DNA from: Hofstenia miamia | Lineage: Eukaryota > Xenacoelomorpha > Acoela > Hofsteniidae | Direction of reading: 5' to 3' | Assembly: GCA_900660155.1 (NCBI GenBank) | Contig: CABFPE010001106.1 | Coordinates: 1 to 64,000, forward strand | DNA length: 64,000 nt | Shown: in pieces, positions 1 through 10,447 of the stretch | How the letters are laid out: each line of letters starts with the position of its first letter | Numbering within the stretch: the first letter of the stretch is position 1 | Notes under the pieces: model-generated | What the model was told of the DNA's origin: nothing | Databases searched by the model: none | Seen by the model: only the letters and a program-made list of their open reading frames with translations | Made by a program: the position numbers and the translations under genes

Positions 1-2320
1 TATATATGCATACAAACGAACATGTTGAAAAATTATATATTTGTAGTACTTTCGGCTATATTATTAGCCTTCATCAGCAAAAATACAACATCTCATTAGT
101 AATGGTAATCTTTTTAGTATATTCATTAAAACTTATGAAATAGTTATTTAGTTTACTAAGTTGACTTCAAGCTTTTTTAGAGGTTTGCTTCGTTATTTAT
201 TTTCTTATATAATTCTTGTGAAGTTATGTTAATTTGCCATTGTTGTCATTGTTTCTTTATAAGTGCATTAATATGATTTGTAAACGATTTCTACTTGGTC
301 GATCCATTTGTTGCATAGTTTGATATTTTCATTTAATTATTGAAAATATCTATCTCTTTTGTTAGCCAAGCTCTAATTCATAATCTTCCGAAACTACACC
401 TATTTCATTTTTGTTTGTGATAGACGTATCATAGAGTTACAATCTGTACATTTAAAGCATTCCCCAAAGGCTGGAGTAATGAATATTTTGTAAATAAAGT
501 TTTATAAGTAAACTATTTTAAGTTCTCAATTTTGCCATTTTTCGAAATGGATTTAGGCCAAAGCATAAATTTCGAACATTTTCTTTTTGTTTTTGCTTCT
601 AATTTATGCTTAATATCAAATTATCATCAAATTTTAATCACTTTTTGAATTTTATTGTCTATTAGGAAACCGTAGTACTTAAATTGGAAAAATGTGCAAT
701 TAATTTTAAAAGTTAAAAAATTCATTTTGTCAATAGCCCAAAAACTAATTTTCTGCAAGCAATCATTGAAATAATATAAAACTACGTTAATTGAACACTT
801 GTTTGGCATGTTAAATGTTGAAAAACTTTTAAGAAACTTTTCACCACATTTTTTCAACTTTTCGTATTCATGCCACTAGAAAGCGACTAAATCATTTTCA
901 AACGTCATTGCCTTCGTCAATTCCGTTGCCAAATAATGAAAATCCTAAATATTAAAATGCAAATTGCTTAGCAATTTACCTTAGATAAATTTGTAGCAAC
1001 ACATGGTGTCATATTTGATGTTTACTAAATGTCACTTCGAATGCGTATAATTAGTAATCGTTCTTCCATATCCAACACATTTGATTCTAAACGCTAGCGC
1101 TTAAGGAAATTTTGTTCTTATTTATTAATTACTCGAAATTCTGACAGTACCTTCTTAGTAAATTTCAATATATTTTTTTCCAATAATACAAATGACTCAT
1201 TAATTGAACTTTCTAGATTTTAAGATTCTTATCGAAATGTTGGCATTTATCATTGAAGTTTTCCAAAAGTGAGTAGAGGTTGAATATCTTTTAAGAATAA
1301 ATAAATGAAGCGTTGTATCATTATTGCGATAGACTATTTATGGGGTTTAAGGTCGCCAGTGTCAAAATAAAAAGCGTACTCCCACAAAATAATGGCCTCT
1401 ACATTGTGAATGACCCATTTTAATAATACTTGCTGGTATTAGTATTCATAAGAATCAGAAATCTTTTGTTGGCTTCCCTATCTTAAGTATGCCCCTATAG
1501 CAACCTGTCCTGAAATATTAATAATATTCTTCAGTATTTAGTATGTGCTCCCTCTAATGACAAATTTGTGCTACTACATCAGCTAGACCTAGCTTGTTGA
1601 AAGTTAACTTATGATAGAAGATGGCATAGCTCTATGTATATAATTTAGCAATTCAATTCATATAGCAAATTATTGGAATCTTATACACAAGCATGTACAT
1701 AAGAGGTCTATGCTGTTTCAAAAGCCACATCCAAATATATTTTTAATTAATGGGGTACAATATTTACTAAAGTCTTTTTTCTAAGTCTCTTATTAACAGA
1801 TGCATTACCTATTGCAATTGTAAAAGTAATGTTCAAAATTTGCAATGCTTGTTGAATTTGTCTCTCATCGTCTATGGCCATGATTTTTCAATATCTTTAA
1901 TTCTTAGTTTTCATGCTGTATTTACATTTTTTGGGTAGAAAATTGGTAGAAGTTTGTGCAAAACCATTTATATCTATAGGATTTTTTAATGTCTTTTTGT
2001 TGACCTATGCCAAATATTACTTTTTCTTTCTAGGAACACTGGAATTTAATAGATTAGCTAATATGAGAACTGTTTAGTAAACCAAAATACTAGCAGTAGT
2101 GCCAAAAAATTAGCATATTTTTTACAAATATACATATTTTTCATCTTTTAAGTCCTCAGAGATCCCGAGATTCACAACTAAGAAACTAAATCTCGAATAA
2201 ATTTTAATATCCTGAGATTACGAACTTTACATTCCATAATGAGTACCTAACCCCTGCTTACAGTACTTGCGGTAGTGTAAGTTGATAAATATAATTAATA
2301 AATAATTAATCAAGTTATAT
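1..2320. other. AT-rich sequence without recognisable gene
   Basis: I see no exon, RNA gene or transposon end that I can support here. The only open frames are short (about 75 codons) and low-complexity, rich in Phe, Ile, Lys and Asn, as expected by chance in sequence this AT-rich. It is probably intergenic upstream sequence of the PTRH2-like gene. Confidence 0.5.
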
Positions 2321-2433
2321 TTTTCGATTTCATTGTATGTATTTGTTTCATTTACAGCCAGGGATGAATTTAGGGGCTGGGCGGAAGTTGCGGCCACCCC
2401 CCCCTTTGGCTGCCATAAAGGGATTCGCAAGTT
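2321..2433 (+). repeat. First copy of a 112-bp direct repeat (unit A1), with truncated MITE left end
   Basis: This 113-base block is repeated at 2943-3054, apparently identical except for one C in a C-run (8 versus 7). From 2359 it contains the first 75 bases of the hAT-type MITE whose intact copy starts at 2981, and it also carries the MITE's target-site bases TTTACAGC (2351-2358). A1 is therefore a duplicate of the MITE's left flank and left end, not a separate insertion. Confidence 0.8.
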
Positions 2434-2942
2434 TTTCATATATTTGGCGACCACAAATCATTTGCAATTAATCAATGCATAGTTCAAAACGAATTTCAGG
2501 AGATAAGGAAAAAATCAGATATAACATCTTCATATAAAAATGGAGATCCCTTTATTGCAAAAAATTATACGCAAATCTCAACAACGCACTCTTTTACTAA
2601 ATTTTTTGAAAAATACTGCACATACAAATCAACCATCATCTTTACAATTGATGCAATTATGTCAATTACTGAAAAAATATCCTTAAGTAAATCCTAATTT
2701 TTATCCAGTTGCATATAATTTTGTTTTACAAGGTAGAAGTTTCGATCCTAATCCTACAATAATGCAAATTTATTCTTACTTTAATAATCAGCTAAGATCA
2801 TTCAATTCTTAAATTACTGATTTTCTAATAATCCCGAGGTTCAAAATTCAGTAAATTTGTTAGTGAATGTATTAATGTCTTTTTCTATGCAGCATTTCAC
2901 AAAAAAAATCATGGTGGCATAGTCAATAGAGTCCTGAGGAAA
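2434..2942 (+). repeat. LINE-derived 0.5-kb insert (unit B), identical to 5.57-6.07 kb
   Basis: About 500 bases match the reverse-transcriptase-derived stretch at roughly 5570-6070 with no difference that I could find. The insert sits between the two copies of unit A. At each junction a few bases are shared with the flank: a T-run on the left and an AAATT-like run on the right. The same open frame can be read in both copies, ending at the same stop. A fresh LINE insertion normally has an A-rich tail and a short target duplication, and I see neither. This looks like a copied internal fragment. Confidence 0.8.
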
Positions 2943-3054
2943 TTTTCGATTTCATTGTATGTATTTGTTTCATTTACAGCCAGGGATGAATTTAGGGGCT
3001 GGGCGGAAGTTGCGGCCACCCCCCCTTTGGCTGCCATAAAGGGATTCGCAAGTT
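2943..3054 (+). repeat. Second copy of the 112-bp direct repeat (unit A2)
   Basis: Same sequence as 2321-2433. This copy is continuous with the complete MITE at 2981-3246, so it is the original position. Unit A1 upstream is the extra copy. Confidence 0.8.
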
Positions 3055-3246
3055 ATAGTTTTAGAATTATATGTTTATCCGTTTATTGTCATGTTGAATT
3101 CAATATAAAAATAAAAAGTGCCTCATGAATTTTAAATACTGATGTTAATCAACTCATCTTATTATTCAGTACTTCATTATTATTTAAGTAATCTCTTTTA
3201 AACACAAATCCGCCCACCCGTTTGAAAATTCCTAAATCCGTCCCTG
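2981..3246. mobile_element. hAT-type MITE, 266 bp, perfect 8-bp target duplication
   Basis: The left end CAGGGATGAATTTAGG pairs with the right end CCTAAATCCGTCCCTG as imperfect terminal inverted repeats. The element is flanked on both sides by the same 8 bases, TTTACAGC (2973-2980 and 3247-3254), the target-duplication length of hAT transposons. There is no coding capacity, so it was mobilised in trans. The subterminal C-rich and G-rich tracts are typical of this kind of MITE. Confidence 0.8.
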
Positions 3247-3386
3247 TTTACAGCAATTATAAACTTAAAAAATTTAATAAATTGTCTAATATATAATCCA
3301 TTGAAATTGTTAATTTTATGCATCACTTATTTCCGTATCTAAGTATACATATTGTCGATGTCGTTATTAGAGCACAATACAATAAA

Positions 3387-3419
3387 ATGATGCGTTTTCC
3401 ATATGATTCTACGCAATGA
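3387..3419 (+). promoter_or_regulatory. Upstream ORF whose stop overlaps the PTRH2-like start codon
   Basis: Two consecutive ATG codons open a 10-codon frame that ends at a TGA at 3417-3419. This overlaps the ATG of the PTRH2-like gene (3416-3418) in an ATGA arrangement. If the mRNA 5' end lies upstream of 3387, translation of the main frame would need leaky scanning or reinitiation. If transcription starts between 3387 and 3416, the uORF is irrelevant. The transcript start cannot be seen from sequence alone. Confidence 0.35.
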
Positions 3420-3934
3420 AATCGTTAGCCATTTCTAGCGATAAATATTTCCCTCCATTTAGCCTAATTCGATATTCTGCACATATGGATACAGGAAAAA
3501 TATCATTAGTTATAGGAGGAATTACCACAGGGATGGCAATAATAATGCTTAAAAATAGATTCTATGGTTCTTCAAAGGATAAAGATCTTCCATATATGCA
3601 AGAATCATTCGTAGACTATAAAATGGTGCTTGTTGTAAGGGAAGATTTGAAGACAGCTCAAATTGCAGAAGGGTGTAGTCATGCGGCTGTATGTTGCTAT
3701 CAGAAGGCTGCTGAGATTGACAAGAATTTAGTATTGAAATGGAAAAGATCAGGAATGAGAAAAATTGTTGTAAAAGTACGAGTTGATAAAGATCTAGAAA
3801 GTATTTATTCAAAAGCAATCGGTCTTAAGTTGGTTGCAACAAAAATTGATGATATAAATCAAACAATCATTGGAATTGGACCTGGTCCATGTGAAATACT
3901 TGATTCTGTCACAGGTCATTTAGCGCTCTTATAA
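3416..3934 (+). CDS. PTRH2: PTRH2-like protein (peptidyl-tRNA hydrolase 2 family), possibly catalytically altered
   Basis: This is a single-exon frame of 172 residues, close to the roughly 180 of animal PTRH2. Known PTRH2 is an outer-mitochondrial-membrane protein that cleaves peptidyl-tRNA and takes part in anoikis signalling. Residues about 29-45 form a hydrophobic segment matching the family's N-terminal anchor. Residues 69-172 match the Pth2 fold: YKMVLVVREDLK, then CSHAAV (87-92), a KIVVK strand, and near the C-terminus GIGPGP (153-158) and TGHLAL (166-171). Two catalytic motifs look unusual. The family GKGK(V/L)AAQ before CSHA reads TAQIAEG here, about two residues shorter and without the conserved lysine. 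The usual GRTQIAPGSxT stretch before GIGP is shortened to about IDDINQT. It could therefore be a diverged, perhaps non-hydrolytic, paralogue. Start: the first ATG gives residue 1; Met24 just before the anchor is an alternative. PTRHD1 fits less well, because GIGPGP and TGHL are PTRH2 features. Confidence 0.85.
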   Translation: MKSLAISSDKYFPPFSLIRYSAHMDTGKISLVIGGITTGMAIIMLKNRFYGSSKDKDLPYMQESFVDYKMVLVVREDLKTAQIAEGCSHAAVCCYQKAAEIDKNLVLKWKRSGMRKIVVKVRVDKDLESIYSKAIGLKLVATKIDDINQTIIGIGPGPCEILDSVTGHLALL

Positions 3935-5014
3935 GTTTTTAGTATCATTCATTCAATTTTATTCTTTAGATTACATGTATGTATAAATAACGTATAATGA
4001 ACCTCTTACGAATTTCATACACAGCAGAGAAAAAGTTTATCTCCAAAAAAGGTGTAATGTTGTAAGTTCTCGTAATCCAGCATTTTCTTTCCAACAGCTG
4101 TTATCCTCATAAACGAGAATGTATAATGAGTTATTTGGAATAAGTATGTGTCATTTATTTAGGATGTTATTGCACATTCTCAAATTTAATATGTCAATTT
4201 TCATAAGGCACAGACGTCTTATGGCTACAAAGCAATTGATTTCTAAAATAAGTTTTTTCAAATTCTGTTATTATTGCGTATGTATTTGATTATATTGTAA
4301 TGAAATATTTTATACTGTGCTTTAAATAAGCATAACTAATTTGAATCTGTAATTTTATACAATGATTATGAAAGAAGAGAAGATTAAGAAGTGGCACACC
4401 TTAAATTGTAAAGTGATATAACTTTGTATTCCTACAATGACAAAATTTTGAACAAGAAAAAGTATTCAAATGCTTTTTCTGTAAAATATGTCTATACTTC
4501 AGGAATAACTACATTCAGTTTTCGATAAAGAGTTCATAAATAATATTTTAATGTAGGTAATCATAGCTCTAGCAAATTACTACATATGTGTGATTTTCAA
4601 TCTTCTAAGAAACCATCAAAGCTAGAAAAATCATCATTTTAATAATAATTTTGAAGATTCTAAGAAACGAATATAAAAATTTCTGCAAAAAATGATCAAA
4701 TGCTAGGAAAATTGCATCATGCTGCACAAAATAGCCGTTTGAAATTTCTTAAGTGGACTCAGGTATAAGAATGATGTTATAAACATTCGAAGTCCAATAT
4801 TTATAGTACTTTAATTTTCACTGGTGTTGTTAAGTGAATATTTGTTATTTTTCGAATTCTATCAGACCTTCATTTGCTATAGTTGATGCTGGAATTTTAA
4901 TTCACATTCAGGATTTATTAAGCCTGAACCATAGGTGTAAACCTGTCGGAAAATTGTCTACCCGACCGTTACTGGTGTCAACCGAAACCAGCTGACCGGT
5001 CGGTATGACCAGCA

Positions 5015-5021
<7 letters not shown>
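3935..5021. other. Downstream/intergenic sequence, no gene recognised
   Basis: This holds the probable 3' UTR of the PTRH2-like gene (AT-rich, with possible poly(A) signals) and then sequence in which I see no exon. A short segment at 4925-5010 (CTGTCGG, CCGACCG, GACCGGTCGG) has higher GC content and small palindromes. It may be a transposon remnant, but I could not pair two ends. Confidence 0.35.
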
Positions 5022-5045
<24 letters not shown>

Positions 5046-5060
5046 TAAATATATATATGT
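5022..5060. repeat. (AT)n microsatellite
   Basis: An uninterrupted AT dinucleotide run after an A-run, broken by one AAAT step and ending in TGTGTG. Confidence 0.9.
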
Positions 5061-5429
5061 GTGTATCTGAAAAGCATCAATAAATTCACACAACCATAGA
5101 CTCCTAGATTATTATAATATAATAATCAGGCGTCTATGACACATATACATAAATTGCTAAAACAAAGCTTCCATGCTATGAATAAATTAGAATGGTACTA
5201 CTTTAATAGCGTCTGATCGCATTGTCATCCTTATACAGTTTATATTCTAACAATGATGTACCAGAAATGTATTTTTGCTTAGGGAAGATTCTTAAATGCT
5301 TTTTAAAGGATTATTTTTTCAATATCAGCAGGGCATTCAATATGACGAGTTATTTTGTGAAGAGAATCGACCTAGAAATGCTTAAATTTAAAAAATTAGG
5401 TAACTTGAATTTCCCTATCAGAACTTAAT

Positions 5430-6075
5430 CAATCAAATTGTAAGTCGACGTTGCAATTTAGGTTTCCTAGCTTAAAAGAATTAGAAGTTATTGTACGAAA
5501 ATTAGACGTTAATAAATCTTCAGATATGACTCATTTACCTTTCTTTATAATTAAGAATTTTTTTCATATATTTGGCGACCACAAATCATTTGCAATTAAT
5601 CAATGCATAGTTCAAAACGAATTTCAGGAGATAAGGAAAAAATCAGATATAACATCTTCATATAAAAATGGAGATCCCTTTATTGCAAAAAATTATACGC
5701 AAATCTCAACAACGCACTCTTTTACTAAATTTTTTGAAAAATACTGCACATACAAATCAACCATCATCTTTACAATTGATGCAATTATGTCAATTACTGA
5801 AAAAATATCCTTAAGTAAATCCTAATTTTTATCCAGTTGCATATAATTTTGTTTTACAAGGTAGAAGTTTCGATCCTAATCCTACAATAATGCAAATTTA
5901 TTCTTACTTTAATAATCAGCTAAGATCATTCAATTCTTAAATTACTGATTTTCTAATAATCCCGAGGTTCAAAATTCAGTAAATTTGTTAGTGAATGTAT
6001 TAATGTCTTTTTCTATGCAGCATTTCACAAAAAAAATCATGGTGGCATAGTCAATAGAGTCCTGAGGAAATTGCC
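5430..6075 (+). mobile_element. LINE fragment: decayed reverse transcriptase piece (non-LTR retrotransposon)
   Basis: The plus-strand frame from about 5451 to 5825 reads like the N-terminal half of a non-LTR reverse transcriptase. FPSLKELEVIVRKLDVNKSS matches the usual opening in which hydrophobic residues precede a KLDxNKSS box. NQCIVQNEFQEIRKKS is the helix before the first catalytic region, followed by YKNGDP and HSFTKFFEKY, equivalents of the YKKGD and SKxFEK motifs. The canonical (Y/F)xDD box is not reached before the frame stops. Roughly the stretch between the K-box and the NQC helix is shorter than usual, suggesting an internal deletion. The part from about 5570 is the source or twin of the insert at 2434-2942. 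Confidence 0.65.
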
Positions 6076-6406
6076 TCATTACTGATCCCGATATCGGATC
6101 CATGCGACTGATAGTGGTCAAGGATAACTAACATAACATGAGACAGGATCAATTGAATTTTTCAATTTCAACTGAGACTCAAACAATTTTGATTTAATAT
6201 TTGATATTATGTTTTACTTGCTAAGCTAATATTAGCACATAAATTTTAGCACGGGGTCAGAAATATTAATATATTCTAAGTGAATTCGAAGAATCTCAAG
6301 CAAGAAGTCTTGATGAGAACTTAAAGATTGAAAAGTGTATGGCGAATCAAAATTTAATCATGTCTTGAGTGAAAAATATTCGGCAAAAATTGAGGTTAAG
6401 ATCTTC

Positions 6407-6441
6407 AGTTCCCCCATCAGAAATTTCTAGATCCGCCCCTG
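6407..6441. mobile_element. Solitary hAT-type MITE end
   Basis: The stretch ending CTAGATCCGCCCCTGG resembles the right terminal repeat of the hAT MITEs in this window (CCTAAATCCGTCCCTG at 3231-3246). I could not find its matching left end within a few hundred bases, so it is probably a truncated copy. Confidence 0.35.
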
Positions 6442-8552
6442 GCTGAGTTCAACCAACCCAATCCATGGGTTAGGTCCTATTTCTTGCTAAATTGTTTAAT
6501 TGCGTTAGTTCAAGCAGCAAAAACATCCAAAATCATGTATAAATGGGTCGGGTTAATATTTCAAAGTAATATGTGTCAGTATCGGTTCTTGATAGACATT
6601 ATGTAAATGTATACATGCTTGCAATTAATTTATATATTGTTTGCATTTATTTTTTAGATTTCAGTATAAAAACATTTCATTTTTTATATTATGATTAATT
6701 TTTACTTCTTAATGTGTTTCTTTTCGAATGTTATCATATATAATTGTCAGGAAGCACAAACCTTTTGAAGGATTGAAATTGCATTCGGGTCACATTTTGA
6801 CACAAATTTGAGAGGGTATCAGTGAATTAAAAACTAAATAAAACTTCGGTTTGCTTGAGTTGGGTTAATATATCTTGACGCGCTTACAGCCCTGTTGCAG
6901 CTGTCTTAAGTGTTTGGTTTGAGACTCTTCCAGAGCAAATTCAATACGTAGTATTTGTTATCTTTTGAGGCAGGGGGCTCAATAATATATTACTATAGAA
7001 GTTATTGAAATGATATACTATACATATTTGAAAATAGATGATGACAAGATTGTGATATTATTTCTCAGTAATGCTGCACTGGAAAGGTATTGTTCATACC
7101 GCATCCATCCATAAGAGGTTCATGTGTATCCCTACCGGCTGTAACTGTAACATTTTTGCCCATACCGGTATTTTCAATTTACAACAACTTATTTCTTTAG
7201 CTACAACACACAACAAATGCTTATCAAAATTAATCAGTTGTATTTCCAGTATATGACCAATAAGTTTCTTACTTAGTCACCTAATAGTCAATCTTATTTG
7301 TGATGACTAAAGTGTGACAACAGGTATCTAAATAAACCCGACCAGATTTCGGATAGGGTCGGGTTCTGGTACTGGTTCAGTACTACTGAGCTCTGGAAAT
7401 GTTATCAAAGCTCAGATTTTTTGAGCAAACAATTTCTTATGTTAATCAACATTCAGGTAAATAATATTCTAATCGGGTTGGGTTCGGGTCCAGGCAAACC
7501 CTATATTGTCACTCTCTAGTGATTATGTTGGTATTGGTAACAGTAGCAGTTTAACTAATAGAATGGAGATACTCGAACTAGGGATCCTGGGCAGAAATTT
7601 AGTACAGAAATACTTAAATTTACAAAATTTTAACAAATTTGTATCATTTTTTAAGAATTGCCTAAAACAATGTTGAGATTCAATTTTTTAACCATAATCT
7701 GTTTTAAACTATAATCATTAGATAAATGCAATAACCTTTAGAAACCTTGTTTAAAATTAATATAAGTGAACTAAAAAATTTTGAAAATGAGTGAATATGA
7801 ACAGGTGTGTTAGTGTCCACTTGGAGCATGTGAATTTATAGCACCTCTGAGTCAAGGCTTGAGGTTTATTGGGCAGGATCGAGCTTGTACTTAAAAATTC
7901 ACTTAAGCTCCAATTTCGATGATATATAATATCACAAATGCTAAAAATCAGTAACTTTCAGTGATTGTGATAAAAAATATTGGAATGATGTTTGCTAAAC
8001 GAGCGTAGTAAATAAAAATTATTTTGAAATCTGGTCAATCCTAGCATGAAGGAATTTTAAAATCATCTTAGAGTTTCTACTATACTCGCTCTTTTTTTAC
8101 TTTAATAAGTTATAAAAAATGAATTCAAGTTGAAATAGTCTGAAAATGTGTACTCTTATTTTTTATGGGGTCAAGGTAGGTTAATAAATTCTGAGCAATA
8201 ATTCCATTTTTGAACAACATCTCATAGTAAAATTTAGATTCTTTCTAGAATTGAACATTCTTGCATCCGGGTATCTTAGAAAGGAGTTGTACTTAAGACT
8301 TACATATTATCTATTATAGTTTGGTGCATATATTTAAGTTTTAAATATGGCGATAAGTTTGTTTCGTATTTTCATCAATAAGATTAGGATGAACATTAAT
8401 TTTTCAAATAATTCTCAAGAAGTTGCTGTTAATTTAGTGCTTAAAACTAGAGCCTTCAAATTTTGGAAAGATTTATTACAGGTGTTACTTTTGTTGAAGG
8501 TTGACATTATAATTTCAAACATTACAATAGATATAATGCTACATATAATATC
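6442..8552. other. Intergenic sequence with GGGTTCGGGT-type motifs, no gene recognised
   Basis: I see no supported exon. Between 6443 and 6895, and again at 7335-7503, short motifs such as GGGTCGGGTT and TTGGGTTCGGGTCC recur on both strands, and the first block ends in GCTTACAGCCCTG. These look like pieces of one or two further non-autonomous DNA transposons, but I could not establish paired ends with a target duplication. Confidence 0.3.
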
Positions 8553-8560
8553 ATCTACAA

Positions 8561-9183
8561 TAGTGGTCCCCAACCTGGATTCCATAGTCCATATGCAAAT
8601 TTTGGTGATCCATGATAGTCAATAGGCTTCAATCGTGTTTTGGGGACTAAAATCACAATGTATTGGGATCCATTGCCTGCTAGTATCATAAAAATGTGGA
8701 AATGGATTTCATTAATCCGATTCAAAAAATATTGTTTGATGCATTATGACATTGACATAGAATTATATTGATTTTGAAGTATTTACAAAACAAGTTTACT
8801 AAAAAACTTACCAGAATTCAACATTAAAACTAGTGTGTGATGATGTTTTTGCATCTGAAAAATTTACAATTGCACTCAATAATTACATTTTATTTTTTGC
8901 CACTTAGCTTTAGCAGAAAAATTATTTGAACTATGACAATCATAACAATGAAAGCACGCAATAAATTATCATTCAAATTTATCTTAAGCTGGTTCTTACT
9001 GATATTAAAACAGATATAAATTAACTCCCAAACTCATGTTAATGTCCCAGCAGATTATACTGGACATGTTGGCGAAATTTTTATCTAATTATTTATGAGA
9101 TATAATGTAATTGTATTTTGCTTTGGTTGAATGTAAGATATAAAGAAAGGGTGCTCGAGGGACAAAAAGGTTGCCAATCACTG
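8561..9183. mobile_element. hAT-type MITE, 623 bp, perfect 8-bp target duplication
   Basis: The left end TAGTGGTCCCCAACCTGG and the right end, which reads CAGTGATTGGCAACC on the minus strand, are imperfect inverted repeats. They resemble the well-known hAT terminus CAGTGGTCCCCAACC. The 8 bases ATCTACAA occur directly outside both ends (8553-8560 and 9184-9191). No transposase frame is present. The chance frame that starts upstream at 8347 runs into this element. Confidence 0.85.
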
Positions 9184-9461
9184 ATCTACAAGATAAATAG
9201 CAACTTAGAATTTGTTTCCAATCATTAGTTTTGCATGTACTTATGCTCAGACCAATATTCATGATGTGTTAAATAGAAGGCTTATTATAAATTTTTACAA
9301 AAATAGCATACGTACCTTAATATATGTTAAGAAACAGCTTCCATATAACCGGACAATTTGAATGTGTAAACAGAAAATGTGATGGGAATTTCTGTCCAAA
9401 TGTTCATCCTACGTAACAATAGCAACAGATGGAATAGTTTTAAATGTTCGCTTTATTAACT

Positions 9462-9710
9462 TTAGCATACGTTCTTTAGCAAATGTACACTTTGTAGAGG
9501 AACGCATTTCCATGGCACATATCGCGGAATATTTTCATATTTCTCAAAAATTATGTCACTTACATAATGTTTATGTATTTTGATATATGCTATCATGAAG
9601 TGTGGCAAAATGACTGATCCATTGAAATTCACTTTTATACTTTCAAATTTTAATTTGCTGACCCTATTCGGCCTGGGGGAAGATTTCCTTCTTCCACCAC
9701 TATTAAACAT
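9462..9710 (-). CDS. Unidentified 82-codon open frame, doubtful
   Basis: The minus-strand frame begins with a basic, Ser/Pro-containing stretch (GGRRKSSPRPNR) and continues with a mixed sequence ending at a natural stop. Its composition is less AT-biased than the chance frames around it, and it lies downstream, on the same strand, of the candidate exon at 10217-10447. I recognise no domain and found no convincing splice sites, so it may be chance. Confidence 0.15.
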   Translation of the reverse strand: MFNSGGRRKSSPRPNRVSKLKFESIKVNFNGSVILPHFMIAYIKIHKHYVSDIIFEKYENIPRYVPWKCVPLQSVHLLKNVC

Positions 9711-9929
9711 TTGATGATTGCTTTCTTGATGAGACTTGGTGACTTTTTCCTAACTTTTATTGGAGATCGCACCAACTGACTAAACATTTACTAAATATAT
9801 AATCATTTTATGTATGGTATTATTCTTCAACCGAAGATACGGATATACAGTAGTATTGCAATTTTTTGCAAAAACATATCATTATTGTTAGAATAAAAAT
9901 ATTATGCAAAATTAAATAGAAACTTGCGT

Positions 9930-10110
9930 TTGATAAGTTAAGAATGATTTCCAATGAATTTCATAGATTCCAGCTGCTAAGACCAATATTTAAGATATTT
10001 CAAGAAATCCCCGAATTTTGTCATTTGATGACGAAATCAAAATTAATGATCGCATCACATTTCTGGACATTGCGAATTGATAGTGCTGATGTCAAAAAAT
10101 TTTGGCCAGT
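9930..10110 (+). repeat. Diverged dispersed repeat, copy 1
   Basis: This block aligns by eye with 32320-32510 on the same strand. Shared landmarks are GCTAAGACCAATATTTAA versus GCTAAAACCAATATTTAA, and later TTTCTGGACATTGC versus TTTCTGAACATTCC followed by a TGATAGT step. Identity is perhaps three quarters. Copy 1 contains a 74-codon open frame (9944-10168) that is interrupted in copy 2. The family is unknown; both may be relics of one old transposon. Confidence 0.45.
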
Positions 10111-10216
10111 TTGTTTCAATAAATATATAAAAGTTTTAATCATACTATTGATTAATGCATTTATATAATCGATTCTAGCTTATCCATCAACCCAACTTTG
10201 AGCGTGCAATCAAGAT

Positions 10217-10447
10217 TTAATTCTCAAATAAATAGAATGAGTGCTCCTCAATAGTGCCAATTCTAGAAAATACATGGGCTTTAAAATGTATATAATGAAC
10301 CCATTTACGTCTAGTGATAGATTTAACCCTTATAGCAGCACACTGTTTCTTTAAAGATACAACAGTTCGTCTACATTCTAAAGCAAATTTCTCCGAGCTT
10401 ATTTGCAAATCTCGCAATAGGAACATATCTTTGAGTAAGTGGGCTCC
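10217..10447 (-). CDS. Candidate terminal exon of an unidentified gene
   Basis: On the minus strand a pyrimidine-containing acceptor (CACTTTTTACTATGACAG) ends at 10448. It is followed by an open frame of 76 codons to a stop at 10217. Its first internal Met is at 10426. The translation is balanced and protein-like: SSEKFALECRRTVVSLKKQC, then a basic AAIRVKSITRRKWVHY segment, ending IGTIEEHSFYLFEN. It lacks the Phe/Ile/Asn bias of chance frames here. I do not recognise the family and see no upstream partner exon nearby. Confidence 0.3.
   Translation of the reverse strand, partial: GAHLLKDMFLLRDLQISSEKFALECRRTVVSLKKQCAAIRVKSITRRKWVHYIHFKAHVFSRIGTIEEHSFYLFEN

Noticed and set aside
2227-2454. 75-codon minus-strand frame
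   Set aside because: Runs through the duplicated MITE end and flank; an artefact of the element's sequence.
3549-3818. 89-codon minus-strand frame
   Set aside because: Antisense shadow of the PTRH2-like gene.
8347-8625. 92-codon plus-strand frame
   Set aside because: Phe/Ile/Asn-rich chance frame that ends inside the MITE starting at 8561.
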